This document shows positions 54,702 through 64,000 of a stretch of DNA of 64,000 nucleotides, piece by piece. The stretch comes from Lentisphaera araneosa HTCC2155 (GTDB lineage: Bacteria > Verrucomicrobiota > Lentisphaeria > Lentisphaerales > Lentisphaeraceae): NCBI RefSeq assembly GCF_000170755.1, contig NZ_ABCK01000002.1:186001-250000 (forward strand), written 5' to 3'. Both the position numbers and the translations under genes were made by a program. Every line of letters begins with the position of its first letter. Positions within the stretch are counted from its first letter, which is position 1. The notes beneath the pieces were generated by a model. It searched no databases. It was not told the origin of the DNA and saw nothing but the letters and a program-made list of their open reading frames with translations.

Positions 54702-57548
54702 ATGATTAAATTTTACTGCGAGCATTGTACTCAAAAGCTCAGTGCCACAGAAGAAATCTATGGCACTGAAATTCAGTGCCCCTCCTGCAGTCATAATATT
54801 TTAGTCCCTCCAGGCCCTGAGACTCCACCTAGCCAAGATATTGAACTCGACTTACTCAATGAAGATTCAAATTCACTAGAAAGTGAATCAACAGACGAAG
54901 CCCTTACCCTCGATTCAGAGGAACTGGAAGTTCTGCCCCCATTAAAAGCTAAGAAAAAGAAATCATTTTCAGCAGGCAAAAAAACAAAGTGTAGCCAAAG
55001 TTCAAACAGAATAAAATCACGCACGCCAAGAGCTGTGGCTCCAAAGAAAAAAAAAATACTCCCGATGATCTTTGGTTTACTCATTATTGGCCTTATTGCT
55101 GGAAGCCTAATCTTCAAAAATAAAATTTCCTCGAATTTAACAAAAACTGAGCTTTCCAGCAGTGCTCTCAAAGCTGGAAGCGAAGTCCTTCAGTTCTCAG
55201 AAAAGGAATTGCTTGCTCAAAAAGAAATGATCATGCAGATCAAGCCCTTTATGGAGAAGTACTGCCTAGATTGCCATAATGAAGAAAAGCAAAAAGGCGA
55301 AATTCGTCTCGATAATATCGACTTTAACATGGTTCAACACGACTCAGTTTATATGTGGTCAGATATCCTCGACGTACTCAATGTGGGGGAAATGCCTCCC
55401 AAAAAAGCAGATCAACCCCACACTAAAGAGCTCTCCAATGCCATTTCATTAATTACTGGGCAAGTCCTTTTAGCTCGCAAACGCCTCTCCTCCACAGGGG
55501 GAATGATTGCCATGCGTCACCTCAACAAAAGAGAATATTACGGCAGTATTGAGGACCTCATTGGTCTTAAATTACCTGATAATTACTTAGATAATGAGCT
55601 GAGCCCCAATTTTGATACTAATGGCGCCGACCAATTTTTCTCTTCACGTACTTATAACACCTACATGAAAGTCGGGACTGAAATCATGACACAAGCCCTA
55701 AAATCATATTCAATAGACTCGAAAAATCCAAAAAAATCTAAATTTGCACCCGCTGGTAGAGCTTATGCACGTCAGAAAAAAGCTTTAGATAAATTAGAAA
55801 AAACCATGGCTCTTATAAATTCCGGTGCCTCAATGGAAAAAATAGGTCTAGGCGATGCTGGTCAGGTGAAGTTATTTAAAATGAGATATGAAAAAGCTAT
55901 TGCAGCTCCGAAGAAATATCTTGATATCGAACTTCATAAAACGGGTGTTACCAGCGAATTCACGCCCCGTTTTGGGCGCAATGTAGCTCTAAAACCAGGG
56001 GCTCGATACATTTATCGGATCCATGGCAGCAGTAAAAGCGCTGTCGATATAAAGGTTTATGCACAAGATAAAATGATTGGCACACTGAATTTTAAAGCTT
56101 CGACAAAAGTACAAAATTATGAGTTTTCATTCACTACTGACACCCTAGAATTAAGACAACGTATCGGCTTTTCCATGGAAAAAATTAAGGGAATTTATAT
56201 TGAGTCTGAGGAGCTTGAGGGACCTTTTGAAGCACAAAGTTCTTTTTCTGAAAATTTATTTAAGCCCCTACTAAAAAAGAAGGAACTCAATGATTTTGAG
56301 CTAAGCCAAGTCTTCAAAAAATTTGCTCAGCGCGCCTTCCGACATCAAGAGGTCGATGATAATTACATAAAAGCTTTAGTCGATATATATAAGTCAAAAA
56401 AGACCTCAGGAAAAAATTTCATCGACTCTTTCAGCACCCCCTTAGCCATGATCCTCTCATCTCCTTCATTCCTTTATATTAAAGAGACTAATGAAGGACA
56501 AAGAGCCCCTCTCGATCAAGAACAATTTGCCATTCGTCTCGCTTACTTTTTATGGAGTAGCCCCCCCGATGAGGCGCTCTACAAAGTCGCTAAGGCTAAT
56601 AAACTCTACGATCAAGAAATCTTGGAAACACAATTTGAACGTATGATAAAGTCGCCCAAAGCAAGTCAATTTATCGAAGGTTTCATTAATCAATGGATTG
56701 GCATGGAGCGCTATGATGAAGTCGATTTACCCAACAAATTACTCGGTACATTTCAGCAATCCGCACGACAAGAATTGAGTGAATACTTCAAAGTTCTCGT
56801 CCAAGAAAATCTGCCCGTCGATAAACTTATTGATTCCGATTTTGTCGTCCTCAATCAAACTCTCGCGGATTACTATAAGATAGAAGGGGAGTTTTCCGGT
56901 TTCCAAAAAGTTGCTCTGCCCGCCAATAACCCCCGCGGAGGACTCTTGGGCCAAGCTGCCTTCCATATCATGGGGAGCGCCGCCTCGCGTACTTCGCCCT
57001 CTATTCGGGGCACTCTCATAAGAGAAAGTCTTCTTCATGATCCCCCGCCGCCACCGCCGGCGAATGTCCCAGAAATTGATAATACGAGGCAAGGGCAATT
57101 CTCGGTAAGAGATTTAGTGAAACATCATCAGGAACTTCCGCAATGCTCTTCCTGTCACGCCAAAATTGATCCCATAGGTCTAGGGCTGGAAAATTTTGAT
57201 TACCTCGGGCGCTGGCGAGATAGTGAAACTATTGGGGCCGACACAAAACGAGTCAAAGGAAAGAAAAGATCGCGAGGTAAAAAATTAGCTATTGATGCGA
57301 GTGGCTACATTTCAGAAGGAGAAGAGTTTCAAGATTTTGCAGGCTTTAAAAACGCCCTCTTGAAAAACAAAGGTAAATTGGCCGAATCACTTTATTCATC
57401 GATGCTTGCCTATGGAATTGGCCGCGAAATCGAATTTATTGATGAAGAGGAAATCCATCAAAATTTACTCATCTTAGAAAAAGATAATTACCCCATAAAA
57501 AATATGATTTATCAACTTATCGCGTCAGAAACTTTTAGGACAAAATAG
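54702..57548 (+). CDS. Zinc-ribbon + membrane anchor + DUF1587/1592/1588/1585 cytochrome-like protein
   Basis: The 948-residue protein has no ordinary signal peptide. It begins with a zinc ribbon (Cys6/Cys9, Cys26/Cys29), an acidic then basic linker, and one transmembrane helix (~125-143, PMIFGLLIIGLIAGSLIF). The PVC cytochrome-like set then follows: CLDCH (188-192), RHLNKREYYGSIEDLIGL (DUF1587), RLAYFLWSSPPDEAL (DUF1592), SPSIRGTLIRESLLHDPPPP with CSSCHAKIDPIGLGLENFD (~815, DUF1588), and a C-terminal DUF1585. The cytoplasmic ribbon plus periplasmic heme part suggests signalling or anchoring. The minus-strand homologue at 60454 lacks the ribbon. An operon with a DUF1552 gene nine bases downstream. 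Confidence 0.9.
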   Translation: MIKFYCEHCTQKLSATEEIYGTEIQCPSCSHNILVPPGPETPPSQDIELDLLNEDSNSLESESTDEALTLDSEELEVLPPLKAKKKKSFSAGKKTKCSQSSNRIKSRTPRAVAPKKKKILPMIFGLLIIGLIAGSLIFKNKISSNLTKTELSSSALKAGSEVLQFSEKELLAQKEMIMQIKPFMEKYCLDCHNEEKQKGEIRLDNIDFNMVQHDSVYMWSDILDVLNVGEMPPKKADQPHTKELSNAISLITGQVLLARKRLSSTGGMIAMRHLNKREYYGSIEDLIGLKLPDNYLDNELSPNFDTNGADQFFSSRTYNTYMKVGTEIMTQALKSYSIDSKNPKKSKFAPAGRAYARQKKALDKLEKTMALINSGASMEKIGLGDAGQVKLFKMRYEKAIAAPKKYLDIELHKTGVTSEFTPRFGRNVALKPGARYIYRIHGSSKSAVDIKVYAQDKMIGTLNFKASTKVQNYEFSFTTDTLELRQRIGFSMEKIKGIYIESEELEGPFEAQSSFSENLFKPLLKKKELNDFELSQVFKKFAQRAFRHQEVDDNYIKALVDIYKSKKTSGKNFIDSFSTPLAMILSSPSFLYIKETNEGQRAPLDQEQFAIRLAYFLWSSPPDEALYKVAKANKLYDQEILETQFERMIKSPKASQFIEGFINQWIGMERYDEVDLPNKLLGTFQQSARQELSEYFKVLVQENLPVDKLIDSDFVVLNQTLADYYKIEGEFSGFQKVALPANNPRGGLLGQAAFHIMGSAASRTSPSIRGTLIRESLLHDPPPPPPANVPEIDNTRQGQFSVRDLVKHHQELPQCSSCHAKIDPIGLGLENFDYLGRWRDSETIGADTKRVKGKKRSRGKKLAIDASGYISEGEEFQDFAGFKNALLKNKGKLAESLYSSMLAYGIGREIEFIDEEEIHQNLLILEKDNYPIKNMIYQLIASETFRTK

Positions 57549-57557
57549 GAGAAACCA

Positions 57558-58826
57558 ATGAATCGAATTACACAATTTTCTAGGCGCTCATTTCTCCAAT
57601 CTGCGAGTGCTTTTCTAGCTCTACCTCATTTGGAAACTTTTGCCGCTAAGGCTTCAAACAAAGCTATCAAACGCATGATTTTCCTTGGTCAGGGTTATGG
57701 CTTTGTGGGTAAATCTTTTTACCCCACTCAGGCAGGAAAATTTTCAGAGATCGGACTTACAGAGGGCATGAGTCCCCTAAAAAAACATCAGAATGATATT
57801 AGTCTCTTGGGAAACCTGGAAAACCTTGGAGCCACGAATCCTCACCAAGGAAGCCTCACCTTTTTAACTGGCGCCTCATACATAAATCCAAGGGCTTTCA
57901 AAAACACTGTTTCCTGTGATCAAATTGCCGCGAGTCAGCTTTCTAAAGATACCCGCTATGGGAGTATCACTCTCTCCACAAAAGAAAGAGCTAGCGGTCA
58001 CGGCTCAGGCGTGAGTTCAATGGCATGGAATTTTCACGGAAAACCTATAAGTGGCCTCAATACTTCACTCGAACTCTACAATACACTTTTTTCGAAGCAT
58101 GAATCACAGGCGCAAATTTTAAACCGTATTAAAGAAGAGCGCAGCATTCTCGATGCTATGAAACTCAATATCTCATCATTTAACCGTAACTTGGCGAAAA
58201 ACGATCAAGAAAAGCTCGACGAGTACTTTCAATCCATACGCGAGATTGAACTCAGCCTTAAAAAACAAATCGAATGGTCCAAAATCCCAAAACCCAAGGC
58301 TAGCTTCAAACACCCTAAAGAAGTCGATGGGGAGGCAGAAGTTAAACTCATGTTTGATATGATCTGTCTCGCTCTACAAACGGATCAAACGCGTGTCATT
58401 ACTTATATGATGCCCTCGCAATCCGTTCTCTCTAGCATGGGTCTCAGTGTTCCCGTTCATAGCTTATCCCACTACCAAATCTCCCCAGAGCGAGAAGTGT
58501 GGGCCAAACAAAGGGATCATAAATGTATGGAACTCCTAAGCTATTTCATCGGAAAACTAAAAAGCACCAAAGACAAAGATGGACTTAATCTCTACGACAC
58601 CAGCATGCTTGCTTATGGTTCTAATATTCGCAATACCCATACAATAAAAGATTTTGCTGTTATCCTTTCTGGTGGTGCCATTAACAATTTGCGTCTAGGC
58701 GAGAGTATCAAACTCCCCAAAGCAACGCCCCTACAGAACGTCTGGCTCACCCTACTACAAGAAACAGGCATCCCCATCAAAAGCTTCAGTTCTAGTACCG
58801 GATCCATCCCAGATTTACTGACTTAA
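57558..58826 (+). CDS. DUF1552 protein
   Basis: The 422-residue protein has a twin-arginine-like start (SRRSFLQSASAFLALP). DUF1552 features are KRMIFLGQGYGFVGKSFYP, the HQGSLTFLTGASY region, SCDQIAASQL and the YMMPSQSVLSSMG part. It always pairs with DUF1592 proteins in PVC genomes, here with the 54702 gene nine bases upstream. The family is related to the DUF1501/sulfatase-like superfamily; the reaction is unknown. Confidence 0.9.
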   Translation: MNRITQFSRRSFLQSASAFLALPHLETFAAKASNKAIKRMIFLGQGYGFVGKSFYPTQAGKFSEIGLTEGMSPLKKHQNDISLLGNLENLGATNPHQGSLTFLTGASYINPRAFKNTVSCDQIAASQLSKDTRYGSITLSTKERASGHGSGVSSMAWNFHGKPISGLNTSLELYNTLFSKHESQAQILNRIKEERSILDAMKLNISSFNRNLAKNDQEKLDEYFQSIREIELSLKKQIEWSKIPKPKASFKHPKEVDGEAEVKLMFDMICLALQTDQTRVITYMMPSQSVLSSMGLSVPVHSLSHYQISPEREVWAKQRDHKCMELLSYFIGKLKSTKDKDGLNLYDTSMLAYGSNIRNTHTIKDFAVILSGGAINNLRLGESIKLPKATPLQNVWLTLLQETGIPIKSFSSSTGSIPDLLT

Positions 58827-59051
58827 AGGTCTTGCCACTCAGCCATACCGGAGGCGGATAATTTAATATCTTTGTCTTAACATTTTACCGCCTCTCAAGG
58901 TGGGCACACCTTGCTGGGAAGGGGACGGAGTCCCTACAATTCATCGAAAATAGGAAGATGCTGCCGCACGGGCCCGGCTGCCACCGGAGGCGGATAAATC
59001 ATCGTGAAACGATGAAACTTTATTAGCCCCACATGCACATGTAACTCAGAC
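58827..59051. other. Convergent intergenic region with short repeats
   Basis: ACCGGAGGCGGATAA occurs twice (~58849 and ~58982). Small hairpins AAGGTG/CACCTT and ATCGT/ACGAT are visible but without T-runs. No gene is seen. Confidence 0.5.
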
Positions 59052-60440
59052 TCAAACGCCCCTTAAACCACCCTTATAGCCTGCGAACTCATCCGTCACT
59101 ACACCCAGACGCTGAAGGATGTTGACATAAAGATGAGCTAAGGGCTCTTCTTCAACTGTAACATCACCTTTAAATACCGCATCACTCGTCTGGCCTGCTC
59201 CTGCTTGGTTATCTTCATTGCCTTTACCAAACTTGAGGTAGCGACCATTTTTAAAGCCAAGTTTTGCACCCCCCGCAGAGATAATTGGATAGTTTCTCGA
59301 TAGATGGAAACTACTCGATGCCGAACCATGCATAGCAAAAGTATTGTCGAGCATATTGCCTTCGCCATTTACTTCTGGTGTGTCTTTTAATTTTTGTACA
59401 AAGCGCCCAAATTCTTCTGCTTGAAAACGATTATACAGACCTAAATTTTTCCAGCCCCCAGGTTTTTTAACATCGTGGGTTAAAGAATGTGCATTTGGAA
59501 AACCTACTGATTGAGCTAATAAATCATGAGGACCTTCGCCATTTTCGCGACCCATTTGATAAGTGATCGCACGCGTCGAATCATTCACAAAGGCGAGGTA
59601 CATGAGTTCGTACATGGTTTGCAAATAGAGGCGCGCTTGCTTTGGATCCACATCTAAATTCAATTGGCTACCATCGACTTTTGGCATCGGCTCATCGATC
59701 CACTTTTGAGCTTTGACAAGTTTAATCTCGGTATCCCTTACAGAGTCTAAGTACTGTTCAAGAGTTTGACGGTCATGTGCAGATAATTTCTTCTTCATGG
59801 CGCGCGTGCTCGAAATTAAATAATCGAGTGAGCTCTTGGTTCTCGCCAACTTATCTCGTGCATCCTTGCCTTGAATCACAAAGAGTGAATCAAAAATTTG
59901 CTTGGGCTTACTCATCGCAGGAATGGCTCGGCCTTGATGATTGAAGGATTGAGTGTGGCTACCTCTTGGGGCTCCAGTCCCCCCATTAGTCGATAAAACT
60001 AAGGATGAATAACGAGTTTCTTCGCCTATCACATCTGCATAGACCTGATCTAAAGAAATAGAATTTTTATAAGGTCCAAAGCCACCCACAGGTGCTCCCG
60101 TAAGGTATTGATCCGCATTCGAGTGCCCATGCACATTGCGCGCAGTGGGATGCGATAGGCCAGAATAAATTGTTATATCTTGACGCAGCGGCTCTAGAAC
60201 ATCTAAGACTTTACTGAGTCGAAAATCTTTCTCACCACCCTGTGGAAACCAACTCCAATCTTTCCAAGCTGGATCTTCTTTTAAAGGCAGTCCCACGCCA
60301 TCGGGATGATAAATACTAACAAAACGCTTTGGCACATTTCCTTGACTATTTTTTGCTGCGAAACTTTCAAACCATGGAAGGGCTAAAGCAATTCCTGTGC
60401 CCTGTAAAAAAGTTCTACGATTTAATTTCTGTATAGTCAT
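59052..60440 (-). CDS. DUF1552 protein
   Basis: The 462-residue protein begins LNRRTFLQGTGIALALPWF, a twin-arginine-like signal. DUF1552 signatures are FVSIYHPDGVGLPL, HSNADQYLTGAP, NSISLDQVYADVIG and ITYQMGRENGEG. GGAG precedes the ATG. It lies 13 bp after the DUF1592 gene on the same strand and is convergent with the 57558 DUF1552 gene, so the two operons meet tail to tail. It is a distant paralogue of 57558, not a recent duplicate. Confidence 0.92.
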   Translation of the reverse strand: MTIQKLNRRTFLQGTGIALALPWFESFAAKNSQGNVPKRFVSIYHPDGVGLPLKEDPAWKDWSWFPQGGEKDFRLSKVLDVLEPLRQDITIYSGLSHPTARNVHGHSNADQYLTGAPVGGFGPYKNSISLDQVYADVIGEETRYSSLVLSTNGGTGAPRGSHTQSFNHQGRAIPAMSKPKQIFDSLFVIQGKDARDKLARTKSSLDYLISSTRAMKKKLSAHDRQTLEQYLDSVRDTEIKLVKAQKWIDEPMPKVDGSQLNLDVDPKQARLYLQTMYELMYLAFVNDSTRAITYQMGRENGEGPHDLLAQSVGFPNAHSLTHDVKKPGGWKNLGLYNRFQAEEFGRFVQKLKDTPEVNGEGNMLDNTFAMHGSASSSFHLSRNYPIISAGGAKLGFKNGRYLKFGKGNEDNQAGAGQTSDAVFKGDVTVEEEPLAHLYVNILQRLGVVTDEFAGYKGGLRGV

Positions 60441-60453
60441 TTTAACTCCAGGT

Positions 60454-63156
60454 TTAATTGTTCAAAAAAAGTTGACTCGTGATTATAATACTAATCATAT
60501 CTTTAAGGCCATCACCACTCTGGCGCAACTGGCGGCCCATTTCTTCAAGTTCTGATTTATCATTAAAGGATAGCGACCGACCCAGGGCATACGCCGTCAT
60601 TTTATAGATCATCGCCTCCGTAAATTGATCCTGCCTATCGCTTAATAAGTAAGCTTTTAAGCCTTTAATTCCATCTAATTGATGTTTATTGAAAAGTGTC
60701 GCACTCGCATCAATGGGCTTGCCCTTTTGCTTATCTCTAAATTGCCCGAGCGCATCATAATTCTCAAAGGCGATGCCCCAAGGATCAATTTTGGCATGAC
60801 ATGAACGGCAGGCATCGTGATTGCGGTGGTCTTCCATTCTTTCCTTCAAGGTCATTTGCAAAATCTTCGGGTCCGTGAGATCAACTTCTGGCACATTTGG
60901 GGGTGCGGGTGGTGGGGGATCATGCAGGACATTTTCCAACATCCATATCCCGCGCTTTAGAGGGTTTGATTCCTTGCCATTGCTATTCATCGCTAAGAGT
61001 CCCGAGCTAGTCAACAAACCACCTCTTTGATAATTATTATTTAATTTGACACGGCGAAATTCTTCCCCGTATATATTCTCTATGCCATAATGCTTAGCTA
61101 GGCGCTCATTAATCACGAGATAATCGGAGTGCAAGAAATCGATAATCGAGCCATTATTTTTTAGGACCTCAGCAAAATAAAAGACGATTTCTTTTTTCAT
61201 GTCTTCCTTTAGTTCAGCACGGTAGGAGGTAAAAACCTTTTTATCAAATATGACGTTTTCTAATGCCTCAACACCCAGCCACTCTTCCACAAAATTTTTG
61301 ACAAAGCGATCGGCCTTCGGGTCAGTTAACATCCGTTCAATTTGATGATTGAGTACCGCTTTATCGCTCAATTTTCCCGCTCGTGCCAAATCAATTAAAT
61401 GCTTATCTGGACGACTCTTCCATAAAAAATGTGAGAGGCGATGAGCGAGGCCAAGATCATTTGATTTTTGATTTTCTGCTACCATCGACTCACCTTGAGC
61501 AATGTAAAGGAACTCTGGTGAAGCCAAAATTGTCGCCAAGACTTCTAAGACGGCATCATCAAAATCTTTGAAGCGTGGACGGAAACCTTTATATAAATTG
61601 ATTAAAGGACGAAGTTCATCTTGATTCAATTTCCGGCACCAAGCTTTTTCTGCGAAGTTCTGAATCACTTCTTGTGCATATTGTTCTTCATTGCTTTTGT
61701 CTTTACTCGCAATAAAAATATCCTGATGTGATTGAGGTGGCCACTGTTCGTAGATCGGTGCAGATATTTCTATGGAATCAATGAGTAATTGGCTCTGGCC
61801 ATTGCTATGGTGCTTGATCGTTAAAACTTCAGATGGTGTCGGAGTTTCTCCTAGAACTCCCGTCCTTAAAAAGGGGTTCCTTTGCATTTCACTTAAAGCA
61901 ATTTCAAATTGTACGGTTTGTGGTTTTTCCTTTGTACCTTTGACTAATAAATTCTCCTCTGTCGCACGCGTAATAAAGTTGGCATTATTACTCGTTTGCC
62001 CGCCAAATAGTAGCTCTATGCTGGAGTATTCATTATCTTTGATTTGATCACGTCCCGCACGAACCTTCACTCTCATATTACCTTGATTGGGAAGAAAATT
62101 ACCTAAATCCAATTTCAAATCATAAGCCCAAGGAATGACCGCACGGACGGACGATGATGATGCCTCCGGTTTTTCTTGATCGGGTTTAATCGCCCAACGT
62201 GCACGACTGTAGCCATAGCGATAGGCCCAGCCTCGCCCCGTTTCTAAATCAAGAATATGAACCCCGCGTGTATCGTCACTTTTATTATTTTTAAGATCAA
62301 TGCCAATAATGTCTTGCTTGAGGACTTCTTCAGCTTCCTGATTTTTGCCTGCTTTTTTGAGCTTGTCCGCTTTCTTTTTGAGCTGAGATTTCAATCTACC
62401 AGAAAGATTCTTTTGCGAGAGTTCCATCAAATCTTGAGGTGAAATACGATAAGTCATCGGCTTGGGTTGTGGCCCCTTTATTGTCACTTTTTTTAATGCC
62501 TTTAGACCGAGTTCGTGATAAGTCTGAAATTGCATCGCCGTCATCTTCAAGTGCTCTGAGCTATTGGAGAAGCCATCTTCAGAAACCGTTTCAGGTGCTA
62601 AGTCATCCGCAAAACTAAAGTCGACTCCAAGTAGATCTTGCAAAGCATAATTGTACTCGATTTTGGTCATACGGCGGAAGGAACTTTGGGGATTATCCTC
62701 GCGTTTGACTTGCTTGGCTTTGTTCATTTCCTCACCAAGCCAATTAATCACCAAACTACGGTCTTCACCCTCTAAATGATAATCAGGCTCATCTTCTGGA
62801 GGCATTTCTTGATTCGTTAATACATCAAAGACTTCAAGCCAATCATTGATGTCTTTTCCTTTGAGCAAATCCGCATCCAAAGTATCGACTCTAAATCTCC
62901 CTTTAGATTTTTTAGGACCATGACAATCGAGACAGTTTTCTTGGAGAATCGGGTAAATCTTCTTTTTGAAAGTGTGAATATCTGCCACGATTTCTTTATC
63001 TTGATAATTGATTTTCTTGGCCTTACCCCGAAGCAATTCTGAGCGCTCTCTTCCCTGGGACCTAAGTTTTTCTAAATCCACGAGTGAATCATTAGCGAAT
63101 GCCGAAAAACTCAGCGCTACACATATTAAACAAGTCTGTATTTTCCTAAAAATCAT
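60454..63156 (-). CDS. DUF1587/1592/1588/1585 cytochrome-like protein
   Basis: The 900-residue protein has a normal signal peptide (~1-21). CLDCH (75-79) with GPKKSKGRFRVD is the planctomycete-type heme site. FRRMTKIEYNYALQDLLGV is DUF1587, RLSHFLWKSRPDKHL is DUF1592, KRGIWMLENVLHDPPPPAPP and CRSCHAKIDPWGIAFENYD are DUF1588, and the end is DUF1585. It is a periplasmic homologue of the 54702 protein without the zinc ribbon or membrane helix. It is the first gene of an operon with the 59052 DUF1552. Confidence 0.93.
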   Translation of the reverse strand: MIFRKIQTCLICVALSFSAFANDSLVDLEKLRSQGRERSELLRGKAKKINYQDKEIVADIHTFKKKIYPILQENCLDCHGPKKSKGRFRVDTLDADLLKGKDINDWLEVFDVLTNQEMPPEDEPDYHLEGEDRSLVINWLGEEMNKAKQVKREDNPQSSFRRMTKIEYNYALQDLLGVDFSFADDLAPETVSEDGFSNSSEHLKMTAMQFQTYHELGLKALKKVTIKGPQPKPMTYRISPQDLMELSQKNLSGRLKSQLKKKADKLKKAGKNQEAEEVLKQDIIGIDLKNNKSDDTRGVHILDLETGRGWAYRYGYSRARWAIKPDQEKPEASSSSVRAVIPWAYDLKLDLGNFLPNQGNMRVKVRAGRDQIKDNEYSSIELLFGGQTSNNANFITRATEENLLVKGTKEKPQTVQFEIALSEMQRNPFLRTGVLGETPTPSEVLTIKHHSNGQSQLLIDSIEISAPIYEQWPPQSHQDIFIASKDKSNEEQYAQEVIQNFAEKAWCRKLNQDELRPLINLYKGFRPRFKDFDDAVLEVLATILASPEFLYIAQGESMVAENQKSNDLGLAHRLSHFLWKSRPDKHLIDLARAGKLSDKAVLNHQIERMLTDPKADRFVKNFVEEWLGVEALENVIFDKKVFTSYRAELKEDMKKEIVFYFAEVLKNNGSIIDFLHSDYLVINERLAKHYGIENIYGEEFRRVKLNNNYQRGGLLTSSGLLAMNSNGKESNPLKRGIWMLENVLHDPPPPAPPNVPEVDLTDPKILQMTLKERMEDHRNHDACRSCHAKIDPWGIAFENYDALGQFRDKQKGKPIDASATLFNKHQLDGIKGLKAYLLSDRQDQFTEAMIYKMTAYALGRSLSFNDKSELEEMGRQLRQSGDGLKDMISIIITSQLFLNN

Positions 63157-63471
63157 TTTCTACCTAATTGTTGCTATTTAATTCATTAAACAATTGAAAA
63201 ACTTAAGTGCATCATAAGAATGAAGAAAAAAGTATGAAAATCTTAAAAAGAACAAAAATATGCTCTTATCACACCAGCACTTATCATCCAAGGTAAAAAT
63301 CCTCCGAAAAACATGTGCATTTATGCACTTCTCCTGAAGCAAGACATTATTTTCCTTGTTAATAAGAATAAAGAACCCTTCACTTAAAGCGCTCATACAA
63401 GTCGACTGACTTGAGCGAAGCAAGAGTTCCAAACAACTTAAGATTGAGCCACCAAGCTCTTGGAGACATAG
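63157..63471. promoter_or_regulatory. Divergent promoter region between DUF1592 and sulfatase genes
   Basis: This 315-bp AT-rich gap must hold two promoters. I found no good copy of the bipartite motif here. A minus-strand reading frame (63178-63534) overlaps the sulfatase start and is not supported. Confidence 0.4.
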
Positions 63472-64000
63472 ATGGACAAAAAATACTTTTTCGCAGTTCT
63501 TTGCGCACTCACACTGACTTGCTGGGCTGATCAAACACGACCTAAAAAGCCGAATATCGTACTTATTTTAGTTGATGATCTCGGCTGGCAAGACGTCAAA
63601 TGTTACGACATTGGCGCGCCTTCTCCAATGGAAACGCCAAACCTCGATGCCTTGGCAAAAAAGGGCGTCAAATTCTGGCAGGCTTACTCTCCCGCCCCCG
63701 TATGTGCTCCTAGCCGTGCCGCCATTCTCAGTGGTCATCATCCTGCACGAGGAGAAATGACCAGCGTTGCCGGTGGTTTCCCTCCTCACGCTGGGCATCC
63801 GACAAATTCAGCGCAAATCCAACCCTGGTATAGCTCGCGCATGCCTCTAAAAACTTTTTCTTTAGCTGAAGCCATGAAAGCACAGGGCTATCGCACCGGC
63901 CATAGTGGCAAGTGGCACATCTCTAAAAACCACTACGCCTACCCACAGCCCTTTCATCACGGTTTCGATTACTCCGTGCACAAGCGCGGTGTGCAGGTCC
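63472..64000 (+). CDS. Secreted sulfatase, 3' end outside window
   Basis: The ATG at 63472 follows GGAG at suitable spacing and opens a frame that runs to the window end (176 codons visible). It has a signal peptide (MDKKYFFAVLCALTLTCWA), sulfatase start PNIVLILVDDLGWQDVKC, CAPSR formylglycine site at 78-82, and GHSGKWHISKNHYAYPQPF. It is closely related to the 42671 enzyme over this stretch, including the MetThrProAsnLeuAsp-type substrate-site lead-in and the WY-S/R-G-R segment. Confidence 0.92.
   Translation, partial: MDKKYFFAVLCALTLTCWADQTRPKKPNIVLILVDDLGWQDVKCYDIGAPSPMETPNLDALAKKGVKFWQAYSPAPVCAPSRAAILSGHHPARGEMTSVAGGFPPHAGHPTNSAQIQPWYSSRMPLKTFSLAEAMKAQGYRTGHSGKWHISKNHYAYPQPFHHGFDYSVHKRGVQV

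Noticed and set aside
63178..63534. 118-codon minus-strand reading frame
   Set aside because: It overlaps the start of the sulfatase at 63472 and the divergent promoter region; its sequence resembles no protein family.

Overview
The window looks like chromosomal DNA of a marine PVC-group bacterium, most probably Lentisphaerota (Lentisphaera-like). This is inferred from gene content only. The marker families are secreted sulfatases, PVC-type heme-binding dehydrogenase-like proteins, DUF1549/DUF1553 + DUF1501 and DUF1592 + DUF1552 gene pairs, and many pseudopilins of the prepilin-cleavage/H-X9-DG type. No rRNA, tRNA or CRISPR array was seen.

Layout. 1-7.4 kb: SGNH/GDSL esterases, with two pseudopilin genes on the opposite strand. 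7.4-11.5 kb: a rearranged zone. It holds an inverted, broken copy of the neighbouring pseudopilin/esterase locus and a REP-associated tyrosine transposase (RAYT) surrounded by clusters of GCCGAGC/GCCAAGC hairpins. 11.6-24.4 kb: two alpha/beta-hydrolase esterases, a concanavalin-like secreted protein, a zinc-ribbon pseudokinase, a GH31 glycosidase, a PVC dehydrogenase/cytochrome and two pseudopilins (one broken by TGA). 24.4-31 kb and 44.6-51.1 kb: two diverged copies of an unrecognised five-gene secreted-protein cassette. Each is preceded by a nearly identical group II intron sitting in a dispersed repeat. 31.8-44.5 kb: a 1233-residue DUF1080/propeller/heme protein, a DUF1549/1553 + DUF1501 operon, two anchored secreted proteins and a sulfatase. 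51-54.7 kb: repeat-rich DNA with a second sulfatase. 54.7-63.2 kb: two convergent DUF1592 + DUF1552 operons. 63.5-64 kb: the start of a third sulfatase.

How it fits together. Almost every gene carries an export signal. The set looks like an extracytoplasmic machine for breaking down sulfated and acylated polysaccharides: sulfatases remove sulfate, SGNH and alpha/beta hydrolases remove acyl groups, GH31 cleaves glycosides, and the heme-binding PVC proteins probably oxidise sugars or alcohols. A bipartite motif (TTGTAACA-like, 15 bases, TGTTTA-like) lies 40-80 bp before about ten of these genes. It resembles ECF-sigma promoters and may mark a shared regulon.

The most novel items are this promoter-like motif, the duplicated five-gene cassette, the RAYT/hairpin island, and the mosaic formed by inversion of a duplicated pseudopilin/esterase locus.
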